DNA of 45,529 bases from a virus. Position numbers and translations under genes: made by a program. The stretch covers positions 1-45,529 of IMG/VR virus record IMGVR_UViG_3300044622_001316; one strand, given 5' to 3'. This document shows, piece by piece, positions 13,973 through 21,173 of the stretch (positions are counted from its first letter, which is position 1; each line of letters opens with the position of its first letter). The notes under the pieces are model-generated. The model had not been told where the DNA came from, did no database searches, and was given only the letters and a program-made list of their open reading frames with translations.

Positions 13973-16402
13973 GTGTCTCACGCGACGCAAGAGTTGCTGG
14001 CGTTTGTGCGCCAGTTGCCGGTGGGGATGGCATATGCCCCGATCTATGCCAAGGACAGGGCGCTCCAGTCTGGGAAAATTTCGAAGGGCAAGACGCCGCT
14101 GGAGAAGTCGCACCATGTGGTGATGACGCCGGCGGATGTGGCGCTGCAGATCGAGCGCCGGCCGGAGGTGTTCCAGGCCGTGGGGGTGTTTACGGGGGCC
14201 CGGAGTGGGGGCCTTGTGATCCTTGACGTGGACAGGAATCTGGCCAAGTTGCGGAAGAAGTGGGGTAGCACGCTTGATAACGCGCCAGTTATCACCAGCA
14301 CGAAGGCCAACGCGGCGAAGTACCTGTTTCGCGTGCCGGAGGCGCTGTGGGGTGAGCTGAAGGGGATTGGGCTTTCGGATACCGGGGCGGGGTACGAGGT
14401 GCTGTGGGGCCGTCAGGGGCTCCTGTATGGCGCTTATCCGGGCTCCAGCGATGGGAAGGCACCAGCAGGTCAATACGGGTTTGCAGGGGACCTGGAGGCG
14501 ATTCCAGAGGCCCCTGAGTGGCTTGTGGCGGAGATGAGGGATGCCGCGGGGAAGCAGATCGAGGATGGCGGGTTCATCAAGAACCGGAAGGCGCTGGATT
14601 TCTCGGATCGAGATCCAGCTGAGGTGGCTGAGTTTGTGCAGTCGGCGTTGCGGGTGATTCCAGGGCAGGGTGCGGGGAGCCGGGACCACTGGGTGAAGGT
14701 GGGGATGGCGATCCACTCGGAGTTGCCGAACGACCTTGGGTTGACGTTGTGGAGTGCGTGGTCGGCGGATGATCCGGAGTATTCGGAGGAGTGGGCGGAT
14801 TCCAATCCCTGTGAGGAGGTGTGGAAGTCGTTCAGAAAGGGGCCGGTGAGCCTGGGGACGCTGTTCTGGATGGCGGACCAGCAGATGCCCGGGCGGCTAT
14901 GGCTGTCGGAGGATTTGCGACGGATTGTTACGGAGGTAGAACAGGACCGTGTGCAGCGTTTCCGTAACACCGGCCTGCCACACGAAGAGATCGTTAAGCG
15001 CGGTGAAGCGGTCATGAAGCTGCCTAACCCGTCCGAGTTGCAGCACAAACTTCACGAGCTTGCGCTCGAAGCTGGCTACCGCGATGCGGCTGCTGTTGTA
15101 CGTCTGTTAATTGCTGATCAGGAGTTTCGTCGCGGATCGCATGGTGGATCGCTGCAGGAAATTTTTGCCACGGAGGAAACACCAATCGAATACCTGATTC
15201 CTGATTTGCTGCCGAAACCGGGAACTGTGTTGATGCATGGTCGTGGAGGATGCGGCAAAACGATGGCAGTTCTGACGCTGGCAAAACACATTGCCCGTGG
15301 GATTCCGTTTTCTGTACAGGGCCAGGACGTACCAGTTGAACAGGGCACAGTTCTCTGGCTTAACGGCGACCAGAACAGTCGGCGGATTCGTAAGCAGTTC
15401 AAAGACTTGGACTTCACCGCTGACGATCCGGTGATTGTGCGCAACAAGGTCTCGATGCTTTGGTATCCCTGGTTTATTCAGCAGATCGAGGAGCACCGTC
15501 CCAAGTTGGTGGTTTGGGATTCGGTGACGGCTTGTATGCGTGGTTGTGCTTTTGACCAGAACAAGGCTGAGTACGCCGAGCCGCTCTACTGGTACTCCTC
15601 GGAAAACGGCGAGAGCTTCCCGGCCACCACAATCCTCTTCATCCACCACGCCAACAAGGAGGGGGGCTTCAGGGGCACCACAGCGCTCGAAGACGGTGTG
15701 GATGAGTCTTGGGCTATCCGGCGACCTGAGAAGGGCGAGAAGGAGCGTGTAGGAGCCTCTGCGCGGCTTATCACCATCAACAAAAGCCGCGAGGGCAACG
15801 AGGGGAAGCAGTTGGTGCTGCGCCAGCAGGCTGACCTGACGTTCGAGTTAAAGGACCTGCCTAGTGAGGGGGTCGAGGAGGGGTCGCCGGCTTCGGTGGT
15901 GGATCGAGTGCTCCAGCGGCTGCGGACGCGCGGAGAGTCGATGACGCGGCGCGAATTGAACGCAGACCCAGTCGTGGGGGGAAGCGTTGAAGGGATCCGT
16001 AAGGCGCTCGAAAGGCTGATCGACCGTGGACTGGTCACGTCCGAGGGTAAGGCCAGTTACCGGAGGTACCAGGCTGTTACCGCGCGCAGGGGGGTCGGGC
16101 TAAAAGGTGTCCATTCTGAAGAAGAAGGCAGTGCTGGTACTGGATCTGACGATTCCGGGTGTCCTGAAGTGTCCGAAACTGTCCGGAGTCTGTCCTTTTT
16201 TGGGGCATCCGATGATTCAGGACACCCTTCCGCCCAAAAACGGACAAGACCGGACAAACAGGGTCAGTCAGATTGCTCAGATCCACTGCACCGCAACGTG
16301 TCTGACGAAAACGGACAGGATGCCAGCGGGCTATTCACGCGCGAGCGATCTAAGAGCGAACTGGACGACCTGATCCGTACAGCCGCGGATACCTGGAGCT
16401 AA
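13973..16402 (+). CDS. Bifunctional primase-polymerase / AAA helicase
   Basis: 809 aa, GTG start with AGGAG nine bases upstream. Residues about 1-195 are a Prim-Pol domain with the D-x-D motif LVILDVDRN (D85, D87) and a YLFRVP strand at 117-122. Residues about 215-305 resemble the primase C-terminal domain PriCT-2. Residues about 405-640 are a RepA/DnaB-like ATPase: Walker A GRGGCGKT 423-430, Walker B LVVWDS 512-517 and LFIHHANKE 555-563. The C-terminus (650-705) looks like a winged helix, followed by a low-complexity tail. One protein can thus prime and unwind for the PolA encoded downstream. Confidence 0.88.
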   Translation: MSHATQELLAFVRQLPVGMAYAPIYAKDRALQSGKISKGKTPLEKSHHVVMTPADVALQIERRPEVFQAVGVFTGARSGGLVILDVDRNLAKLRKKWGSTLDNAPVITSTKANAAKYLFRVPEALWGELKGIGLSDTGAGYEVLWGRQGLLYGAYPGSSDGKAPAGQYGFAGDLEAIPEAPEWLVAEMRDAAGKQIEDGGFIKNRKALDFSDRDPAEVAEFVQSALRVIPGQGAGSRDHWVKVGMAIHSELPNDLGLTLWSAWSADDPEYSEEWADSNPCEEVWKSFRKGPVSLGTLFWMADQQMPGRLWLSEDLRRIVTEVEQDRVQRFRNTGLPHEEIVKRGEAVMKLPNPSELQHKLHELALEAGYRDAAAVVRLLIADQEFRRGSHGGSLQEIFATEETPIEYLIPDLLPKPGTVLMHGRGGCGKTMAVLTLAKHIARGIPFSVQGQDVPVEQGTVLWLNGDQNSRRIRKQFKDLDFTADDPVIVRNKVSMLWYPWFIQQIEEHRPKLVVWDSVTACMRGCAFDQNKAEYAEPLYWYSSENGESFPATTILFIHHANKEGGFRGTTALEDGVDESWAIRRPEKGEKERVGASARLITINKSREGNEGKQLVLRQQADLTFELKDLPSEGVEEGSPASVVDRVLQRLRTRGESMTRRELNADPVVGGSVEGIRKALERLIDRGLVTSEGKASYRRYQAVTARRGVGLKGVHSEEEGSAGTGSDDSGCPEVSETVRSLSFFGASDDSGHPSAQKRTRPDKQGQSDCSDPLHRNVSDENGQDASGLFTRERSKSELDDLIRTAADTWS

Positions 16403-16419
16403 GCTCCCGGCAAGGCAAA

Positions 16420-16441
16420 GGGAGGGGTGCCAGCCCCTCCC
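16420..16441 (+). other. GC hairpin after primase-helicase
   Basis: GGGAGGGG-TGCCAG-CCCCTCCC, perfect 8-bp stem 18 bases after the stop. No U-tract follows, so it may protect or attenuate the transcript rather than end it. It marks the left edge of the AT-rich HNH insert. Confidence 0.5.
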
Positions 16442-16509
16442 CATGCGTCGCCACACCCGTGGCCGCACAGCCCCGTTCACCTACGCCCGGAGCTTGCTCC
16501 GCCCATCTT

Positions 16510-17178
16510 ATGCAATTCAGCAATCCTTATACTCAGTTTGTTGTAGATACCGGTCTTCGCAAACTAAATAACACTGAAGAACTTATAGCTTTTAGAGATA
16601 GACCTATACCTGTTTTTTATGTAAAAGGCTTTAACAATTTAAATATAACATGGGGTCCGTGGGAATTTAAATACATTAAAGATACCGAAGGAACTTTTTA
16701 CGCTTTATACAACGAAGCCGCTATGTATGAAATTTCACTGAACTGCGTAAACAACACTACAGATATCCTAGACTGGATTTTACACATCAGCGGTAAAAAC
16801 GAAAATGTTTACGGCGAACACTGTGCATATTTTTTAGGTAAAGCGTTCAGGCAAATTTGCGCACATTCAGACGTAGACATATGTAAGCATGGTTACTTTG
16901 ATGGTGTAGCCGTTGCGCGTAAATACTGGCACAGTTCTCGTTGTAGAAGAAATATATCTGTCCGTGTGCGCCATACAATATTGGAGCGAGACGGTTTTAG
17001 GTGCTGTGACTGCGGGGCATCTGCCTCCACAGGAGCTGTACTAGAAGTAGATCACACGATTCCGGTTTCTAACGGCGGTAGTAACGATCCAAGCAACTTA
17101 AGGACTCTGTGCTCAGAATGCAATCGTGGGAAATCCGATCGACTCGTTAGCTACCCGGATGCCGTTACCGAGGTTTGA
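16510..17178 (+). CDS. HNH endonuclease on an AT-rich insert
   Basis: 222 aa from ATG 16510; the open frame upstream to 16459 lacks the AT-rich character and a ribosome site. Residues about 155-214 form an HNH nuclease with zinc Cys pairs: CCDCGAS, LEVDHTIPVSNGG, NDPSNLRTLCSECNRGKS. Residues 1-150 are an unrecognised domain rich in Asn, Phe, Tyr and Lys. The gene is far more AT-rich than both neighbours, with codons such as TTA, AAA and ATA that they avoid, so it was probably acquired recently from a low-GC phage or host. A free-standing homing-type endonuclease is the likely role. Confidence 0.8.
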   Translation: MQFSNPYTQFVVDTGLRKLNNTEELIAFRDRPIPVFYVKGFNNLNITWGPWEFKYIKDTEGTFYALYNEAAMYEISLNCVNNTTDILDWILHISGKNENVYGEHCAYFLGKAFRQICAHSDVDICKHGYFDGVAVARKYWHSSRCRRNISVRVRHTILERDGFRCCDCGASASTGAVLEVDHTIPVSNGGSNDPSNLRTLCSECNRGKSDRLVSYPDAVTEV

Positions 17179-17239
17179 AGCACCTAACTTGTTCCTAGGG
17201 CTGCTCCGCATCGCGGCGTGGCTGTTTTGGAGACCTCCG

Positions 17240-17515
17240 ATGGCGACCTCAACCAAGCCCAAGCGCGAGCCACGGCCTCCTCGGAGGCCCACGCTCTCGG
17301 TGACCCAGTGCTCGATCCCCGACGAGATCCACAGCATCATCCGCACCAGCTGGTTCAAGAACGGCCGCATGGTCGAGGTGGACGAGGTCCAGGTGCCCGA
17401 GTGCGACGACGCCCGCGACGCCTTTCAGTACGTGGTCGGTGGGGCACTCAAACGGGGCTGCGACGTCTGCGTCATGACCACCTACCCGCCCGAGGCCCTG
17501 GGCATCCAGCGATGA
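17240..17515 (+). CDS. Small hypothetical protein
   Basis: 91 aa from ATG 17240; an in-frame start at 17126 would overlap the HNH gene and lacks support. Basic Pro-rich N-terminus, then SVTQCSIPDEIHSIIRTSWF and a helical segment. GC-rich again, so the foreign insert ends near 17180. Coupled to the next gene by ATGA. Confidence 0.55.
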   Translation: MATSTKPKREPRPPRRPTLSVTQCSIPDEIHSIIRTSWFKNGRMVEVDEVQVPECDDARDAFQYVVGGALKRGCDVCVMTTYPPEALGIQR

Positions 17516-17712
17516 GTGACCGCAAACTCCTGCAACGTCTCCAAAAGGCCTACCAGTGCTGCGACGCTTGTGGCACCGCCTACGGCACCCCAACAGGCGG
17601 TTACAGCACCTACTGGCGGGGTGTCTGTGACGTCTGCGGCCTGGAGCTGGCGGTGACCGAAACCCGGGACTGGGGCTACCTGCAACGCGGCATCAGCAGC
17701 GCTCGCAGTTAG
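17512..17712 (+). CDS. Small zinc-ribbon protein
   Basis: 66 aa. Two CxxC pairs (CCDACG near 16, CDVCG near 39) separated by 18 residues make a zinc ribbon. The rest is a short helix on each side. Followed by a strong terminator, so it ends the unit begun at 17240. Role unknown. Confidence 0.6.
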   Translation: MSDRKLLQRLQKAYQCCDACGTAYGTPTGGYSTYWRGVCDVCGLELAVTETRDWGYLQRGISSARS

Positions 17713-17740
17713 AGCCGCTTGCGATTGTTACAGAGTGTGA

Positions 17741-17768
17741 ACAGGGGGCTCACGGGTCCCCTGTTTTT
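17741..17768 (+). terminator. Rho-independent terminator
   Basis: ACAGGGG-N10-CCCCTGT followed by TTTT, 29 bases after the zinc-ribbon stop. Confidence 0.85.
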
Positions 17769-17795
17769 GTGTCACAGTACGGGAGTTCAACCAAC

Positions 17796-17815
17796 AGGGA
17801 GGCGCCTGTCTCCCT
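17796..17815 (+). promoter_or_regulatory. Leader hairpin covering a ribosome site
   Basis: AGGGAG-GCGCCTGT-CTCCCT, a perfect 6-bp stem that contains the AGGGAGG Shine-Dalgarno-like word upstream of the next start (17825). It could make translation conditional; inferred. Confidence 0.4.
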
Positions 17816-17824
17816 AACACACCA

Positions 17825-18079
17825 ATGAACTACCCCAACTTCCGCACCAGCATCCCCACCGAGCTTTTAGGTAGCTGGTACTACGCCGTCCGGTGGTCTC
17901 GCCTGGCGCTCCAGGAGCGCATCCGTACCAGCAAGGACTACGGCCTGTCCACCAGCTACGACGATCTCATGATGTCTCATGTTGAGTCTCTTGAGTCTTA
18001 CCTCCGGGCGACGTACGACGAGTACATGGATTGGCTGGCGCAGCCGGTTTCGGCGCTGACGGAGACAGCAGATGTCTGA
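17825..18079 (+). CDS. Small hypothetical protein
   Basis: 84 aa, helical, Tyr/Ser/Leu-rich (LLGSWYYAVRWSRLALQERI, then LESYLRATYDEYMDWL). No family recognised. Overlaps the next gene by 8 bases. First gene after a terminator and leader hairpin, hence a probable new transcript. Confidence 0.55.
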   Translation: MNYPNFRTSIPTELLGSWYYAVRWSRLALQERIRTSKDYGLSTSYDDLMMSHVESLESYLRATYDEYMDWLAQPVSALTETADV

Positions 18080-18323
18080 CATCATTTCTCTGCAGGGTGT
18101 GACGATTTCCGATGAGCGCGTTGGTGTTCTTGCTTTGGTGGATGATGCTGTGGTTGCATGGCCGCAGACTTTCTTCGAGCCCGAGGAGTATGGCCCTGCC
18201 TTGTGCCGAGGCTCCTTCGACCTGGATACCGACGAGGTAGTTCCAGAGGACTATGAACAACTCCGAGAATTCATCCAGCAGCGGGTCCACCACTGGGAGC
18301 CGGTCGACCCAGCAAATCCGTAA
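18072..18323 (+). CDS. Small acidic hypothetical protein
   Basis: 83 aa, beta-rich N-terminus (VTISDERVGVLALVDDAVV) then an acidic helix (PEDYEQLREFIQQRVHHWEP). No motif recognised. Coupled to both neighbours by overlap. Confidence 0.5.
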   Translation: MSDIISLQGVTISDERVGVLALVDDAVVAWPQTFFEPEEYGPALCRGSFDLDTDEVVPEDYEQLREFIQQRVHHWEPVDPANP

Positions 18324-18570
18324 CGCCTTGGCACGCTCCATTCGCAACGAAACCGACTACGACGACTGGGATTACGGCACGGAGCCGATTGAGAAGGACA
18401 CGACCTGGGTCCAACCAGCCAGCATCCTTCACCTTTATGCCCGGTTGCTCCAGCGGTTTCAGGAAGAGGAGACCGTCAGCCATGCGCGGCTGGCGGCCCT
18501 GGCGGTCACCGAGATTCTCACGATCCCACCCGAGACTCTTGTGAGACTCGCTAAGACCTTCACTCCCTAG
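18253..18570 (+). CDS. Small hypothetical protein, start uncertain
   Basis: 105 aa from ATG 18253, with a 71-base overlap with the previous gene. The Ser-rich first 18 residues may not be translated; a later TTG near 18328 is possible. The remainder (TDYDDWDYGTEPIEKDTTWV, then a helical ILHLYARLLQRFQEEE) looks like a real protein. AGAGG lies 3 bases before the ATG, an unusually short spacing. Confidence 0.5.
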   Translation: MNNSENSSSSGSTTGSRSTQQIRNALARSIRNETDYDDWDYGTEPIEKDTTWVQPASILHLYARLLQRFQEEETVSHARLAALAVTEILTIPPETLVRLAKTFTP

Positions 18571-18599
18571 TACACTAACCCAGTTCTTTTTTCAATCTC

Positions 18600-18974
18600 A
18601 TGCTCACACTTCTATCAACCAAAGACGTCGGCCAGCTCCAGGCATATCTCACCGAGATCGGCACTGCCCTGGAAAACCTGACCCAGGTGCTGGAGCACGC
18701 GCAGACCGTGCAGGTCGAGGTCGAGGCTCCTGTACGGAAGTTGCCCGTACAGCGAGAGTCTCAAAGTAAGACTCGTGTGTCTCGCCGCAAGAGGGGGCGT
18801 AAGGCGTTGACGGCTGAGCAGGTGGCGCATATCAAGGGTGCGCTTCTGCGGGGACGGACTGGATTGTCGCTGGCACGGGCGTACAACGTGCATCCCACGA
18901 CCATCAACCACATCAAGCTCGGGAAGACCTGGAAGACGATTGCTCCAATGGAAACAGGTGGAGTTGCGGCGTGA
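18600..18974 (+). CDS. Helix-turn-helix DNA-binding protein
   Basis: 124 aa. N-terminal coiled helix (LQAYLTEIGTALENLTQVLE), a basic linker (SRRKRGRKALTAEQVAHIKG) and a C-terminal helix-turn-helix (RTGLSLARAYNVHPTTINHI followed by KLGKTWKTI). The layout suits a dimeric transcription regulator or resolvase-like DNA binder. Its stop overlaps the GTG of the dCTP-deaminase-like gene (GTGA). Confidence 0.65.
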   Translation: MLTLLSTKDVGQLQAYLTEIGTALENLTQVLEHAQTVQVEVEAPVRKLPVQRESQSKTRVSRRKRGRKALTAEQVAHIKGALLRGRTGLSLARAYNVHPTTINHIKLGKTWKTIAPMETGGVAA

Positions 18975-19486
18975 TTCTGTGTGATACAGAAATTCGGGCC
19001 CTCTGTATGGAGGGCCTTGTTACTCCCTACGATCCACGACTGGTGAATCCAGCGAGTCTCGATGTGAGACTCGGGTATGAGTTGATGGTGGAGGTCGAGG
19101 AGTTTCCTGACCTCGTGCCAATCGACCTTACCGGGCACACGCAAACCAATCCGTTTTGGCTAGTGCCAGGCGAATTTGTATTGGGTTGCACGCTGGAGAC
19201 GTTTTATCTGCCGGTGGATGTGGCGGCCCAGTTTGCGCTCAAAAGCACTAGGGCTAGGCAGGGGATCGAGCATCTGATGGCCGGTTACTGCGATCCTGGC
19301 TGGAGTGGTTCCAGGCTGACTCTGGAGCTGATGAACGCTAGAAGGAAGCACGCCGTTGCACTGTGGCCGGAGATGGCAATCGGGCAGCTTGTGTTCCACA
19401 AGATGTCGATGGCTCCGTTCAAGGACTACTCAGTTACAGGACACTACAACTACGATTCTTCCGTTCAGAGTGCTAAGTATGCCTGA
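18971..19486 (+). CDS. dcd: dCTP deaminase / dUTPase-fold enzyme
   Basis: 171 aa, GTG start overlapping the previous stop. The Dcd/dUTPase trimer signature is clear: NPASLDVRLG near 26, LKSTRARQG at 90-98, CDPGWSGSRLTLELMN at 107-122 with the likely catalytic Glu (E119), and a C-terminal loop. The family converts dCTP to dUTP (or to dUMP) and so raises thymidylate supply. The strain of pocket residues needed to tell deaminase from dUTPase cannot be settled by eye. It overlaps the DUF3310 gene by 8 bases. Confidence 0.85.
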   Translation: MILCDTEIRALCMEGLVTPYDPRLVNPASLDVRLGYELMVEVEEFPDLVPIDLTGHTQTNPFWLVPGEFVLGCTLETFYLPVDVAAQFALKSTRARQGIEHLMAGYCDPGWSGSRLTLELMNARRKHAVALWPEMAIGQLVFHKMSMAPFKDYSVTGHYNYDSSVQSAKYA

Positions 19487-19736
19487 CATGGTTAACAGTC
19501 CACCGCACTATACGGATGGGCGCAGATTCGATGTTATTGACGTGATTGAAGACTCGGTGAAATTTGCACCGGATCCCGTTTTAGGAGGTCTGCAGTGGCA
19601 GGTACTTAAGTATGTGCTTCGTTGCTGGAGTAAAGACACGCCTCAGGAAAATCTGCAAAAAGCTATGTGGTTCTTAATGCGTTTAATTGATCAGTTGCAA
19701 ACAAAAGAAGATATTTCGAAAGATGGCAATGGATAA
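19479..19736 (+). CDS. DUF3310 protein (phage nucleotide-kinase-like)
   Basis: 85 aa from ATG 19479. The start VNSPPHYTDG is the DUF3310 hallmark, a small family often annotated as phage nucleotide kinase, with the usual helical remainder (LQWQVLKYVLRCW, then LQKAMWFLMRLIDQL). Located directly after the dCTP-deaminase-like gene, in keeping with a nucleotide-metabolism role, though no activity is established for the family. Confidence 0.85.
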   Translation: MPDMVNSPPHYTDGRRFDVIDVIEDSVKFAPDPVLGGLQWQVLKYVLRCWSKDTPQENLQKAMWFLMRLIDQLQTKEDISKDGNG

Positions 19737-19926
19737 CTACAAGTTTGAGTTGATTAGGGCAGATGAAGCCCAGCAGATTACCTATAGCATGATCAACAAG
19801 TTCCAGGCGAACTTTGCTGAGGAGCTTGTGGAGGCTTTTGTTGACTTCGCTTCTGGGTGTGGGTTTTACAAAAAATCCTTGTACCAAGCGATGCAACGAC
19901 GTATAGATGAGGAACCTATCGAATGA
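19723..19926 (+). CDS. Small hypothetical protein
   Basis: 67 aa from ATG 19723; a second ATG at 19729 gives 65 aa. Helical (DEAQQITYSMINKFQANFAE). Overlaps the DUF3310 stop and the frame of the next peptide. AT-richer than the average gene here. No family recognised. Confidence 0.5.
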   Translation: MAMDNYKFELIRADEAQQITYSMINKFQANFAEELVEAFVDFASGCGFYKKSLYQAMQRRIDEEPIE

Positions 19927-19930
19927 CCTC

Positions 19931-20020
19931 ATGGACTGGGAGTGGTTTGCGCTACTTGCGGTTGTTTACTGCTTGGTCTGCGCTCTTGTTATTTGTCTAG
20001 GTAAGTTTTTACTGCCATGA
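19931..20020 (+). CDS. Tiny single-span membrane peptide
   Basis: 29 aa, MDWEWFALLAVVYCLVCAL then VICLGKFLLP: an acidic short N-terminus and one membrane helix. Its stop overlaps the next ATG (ATGA at 20017), which argues it is translated. It could be a minor lysis or membrane-modulating peptide, or a leader for coupling; not identifiable. Confidence 0.5.
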   Translation: MDWEWFALLAVVYCLVCALVICLGKFLLP

Positions 20021-20178
20021 CTCCTTACAAGTGCTACAAAATTCAAATGCAGGTAACCACGACTGAGTTGCTGGCGCCTAGCATTGCCTCTGCCATCCTG
20101 GCGGCACAGGAGTTGTATCCGGGCCAGGAAGTTCTCAGTGTTCTTTTACAGCCCGAATGGGAGGATTGTGATGACTAA
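20017..20178 (+). CDS. Small hypothetical protein
   Basis: 53 aa, MTPYKCYKIQMQVTTTELLA then SIASAILAAQELYPGQEVLS. The pattern (strand, helix, strand) resembles the small protein at 23006..23191. Coupled by ATGA upstream and an 8-base overlap downstream. Confidence 0.6.
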   Translation: MTPYKCYKIQMQVTTTELLAPSIASAILAAQELYPGQEVLSVLLQPEWEDCDD

Positions 20179-20341
20179 CCCTCTTTGGAAACAGATGGAA
20201 GTGCAGCTGGAGCGCCAGGGGCAAGAATGGCCGCCGAAGGTGGCGCGTGTCTTGCGGGTGCTGGCGCACCAGGAGCAGGTGACGCCTGAGCAGCGCGAGT
20301 GGTTACTGCGTCAGGCGGTTGATGCTGAGCTGGCGGGCTAG
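20171..20341 (+). CDS. Small helical hypothetical protein
   Basis: 56 aa from ATG 20171, GGGAGG six bases upstream. Charged helices (QMEVQLERQGQEWPPKVARV, then TPEQREWLLRQAVDAEL). One-base overlap with the next GTG. No family recognised. Confidence 0.55.
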   Translation: MTNPLWKQMEVQLERQGQEWPPKVARVLRVLAHQEQVTPEQREWLLRQAVDAELAG

Positions 20342-20556
20342 TGCCAGCGATACAGACGCCTTGCCCTGAGTGTGGGGCGGCTAGGACGTACGTTGTGCTG
20401 TCTAGCCTCTTGGAGACCGGGTGGATTGTGCGAAGGCGGAAGTGTGCCGGGTGTGATCACCGCTGGTACACCAAGCAAGCGCCCGAGGAGATTGTTTCGC
20501 CGTACCAGCTGGTCTGGAAAAAAAGCAAAGTTTGGAGCTTGCAGAACGATGTGTGA
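20341..20556 (+). CDS. Zinc-ribbon protein, NrdR-like
   Basis: 71 aa, GTG start on the last base of the preceding stop. Zinc-ribbon Cys pairs CPECG near 8 and CAGCDHRW near 35 enclose the RxRRRKC-type strand seen in the N-terminal domain of NrdR and in transcription-factor ribbons. There is no ATP-cone domain, so it is not a full NrdR. Probably a small DNA/RNA binder or regulator. Overlaps the next zinc-ribbon gene by 8 bases. Confidence 0.6.
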   Translation: MPAIQTPCPECGAARTYVVLSSLLETGWIVRRRKCAGCDHRWYTKQAPEEIVSPYQLVWKKSKVWSLQNDV

Positions 20557-20848
20557 TGTGTGTCCGGGGTGCCGGAGTGAGCGGATCTACGTGATCAGCA
20601 CCGACATCGCTGCCGATAAGCAGCGGCGGAGGCGGTATGAGTGCCGGGTTTGCCTGGAGCGCTGGACGTGCCATGGCAACAAGCTGATTGTGATACACGA
20701 ATACGACAGGGATGTTCCAGCAGATCAGGGGTGTAGGCGGTGCGGGCACTACTCGCGTGGGGTCTGTTCGCTTGGTATCCCTGAGTCCAGGCTGCCTGGG
20801 TTTGTTACAGAGTGTGAAGCCCGGCTGGTGGAGGAGGCACTGGTGTAG
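20549..20848 (+). CDS. Double zinc-binding protein, NrdR-like ribbon
   Basis: 99 aa from ATG 20549; the frame is open further back inside the previous gene. First ribbon: CPGCRSERIYV ... RRRRYECRVCLERW, very like the NrdR ribbon. Second Cys cluster: CRRCGHYSRGVCSL and a final TECEARL. It is a tandem neighbour of another ribbon protein, suggesting duplication. No ATP cone. Role inferred as nucleic-acid binding. Confidence 0.6.
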   Translation: MCDVCPGCRSERIYVISTDIAADKQRRRRYECRVCLERWTCHGNKLIVIHEYDRDVPADQGCRRCGHYSRGVCSLGIPESRLPGFVTECEARLVEEALV

Positions 20849-20881
20849 TACATTGACGGTGTTCTCGACCCACAGGTCAAC

Positions 20882-21130
20882 ATGCCAGGCAGCGACAGGC
20901 GTCCCGATGGGAAGGGGCGGAATTTTACGGTGAATTTGAGGTTGAGTCGGGAGGAGATTGAGGAGGCCAGGCGGCTTGGGGCTGGGAATGTGTCGATGGG
21001 GGTGAGGTGGGCGTTGCGGTTTGCGACAAACCGGAAAATGCGTCCCATCCCGCTGTCTACGATGCTGCGGTCAGCCGCTGTGCTGGCTATCGAGCTGGAG
21101 GAGCGAGCCGATATTCCACCAAAGGAATAA
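20882..21130 (+). CDS. Ribbon-helix-helix-like DNA-binding protein
   Basis: 82 aa. After a basic N-terminus, NFTVNLRLSREEIEEARRLG, then SMGVRWALRFA has the strand-helix-helix order of Arc/MetJ-type repressors, followed by a helical tail. Upstream, TTGAC ... GTCAA flanks a 16-base core between 20855 and the start and may be its operator. It directly precedes the DNA polymerase gene. Confidence 0.55.
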   Translation: MPGSDRRPDGKGRNFTVNLRLSREEIEEARRLGAGNVSMGVRWALRFATNRKMRPIPLSTMLRSAAVLAIELEERADIPPKE

Positions 21131-21173
21131 TTACCGCTCGTTCGCAGAACTTACTAACCACACGATCCACACC

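Noticed and set aside
17985-19080. Several GAGACTC/GAGTCTC words as a regulatory motif
   Set aside because: Six copies in 1.1 kb is suggestive, but they lie inside coding sequence and are often in Glu/Ser/Leu/Arg codons; a short near-palindrome like this can recur by codon preference.
2929-20858. TAGTAC near several gene starts as a phage promoter element
   Set aside because: The 6-mer also occurs inside coding regions at about the rate expected by chance and has no constant distance to starts.
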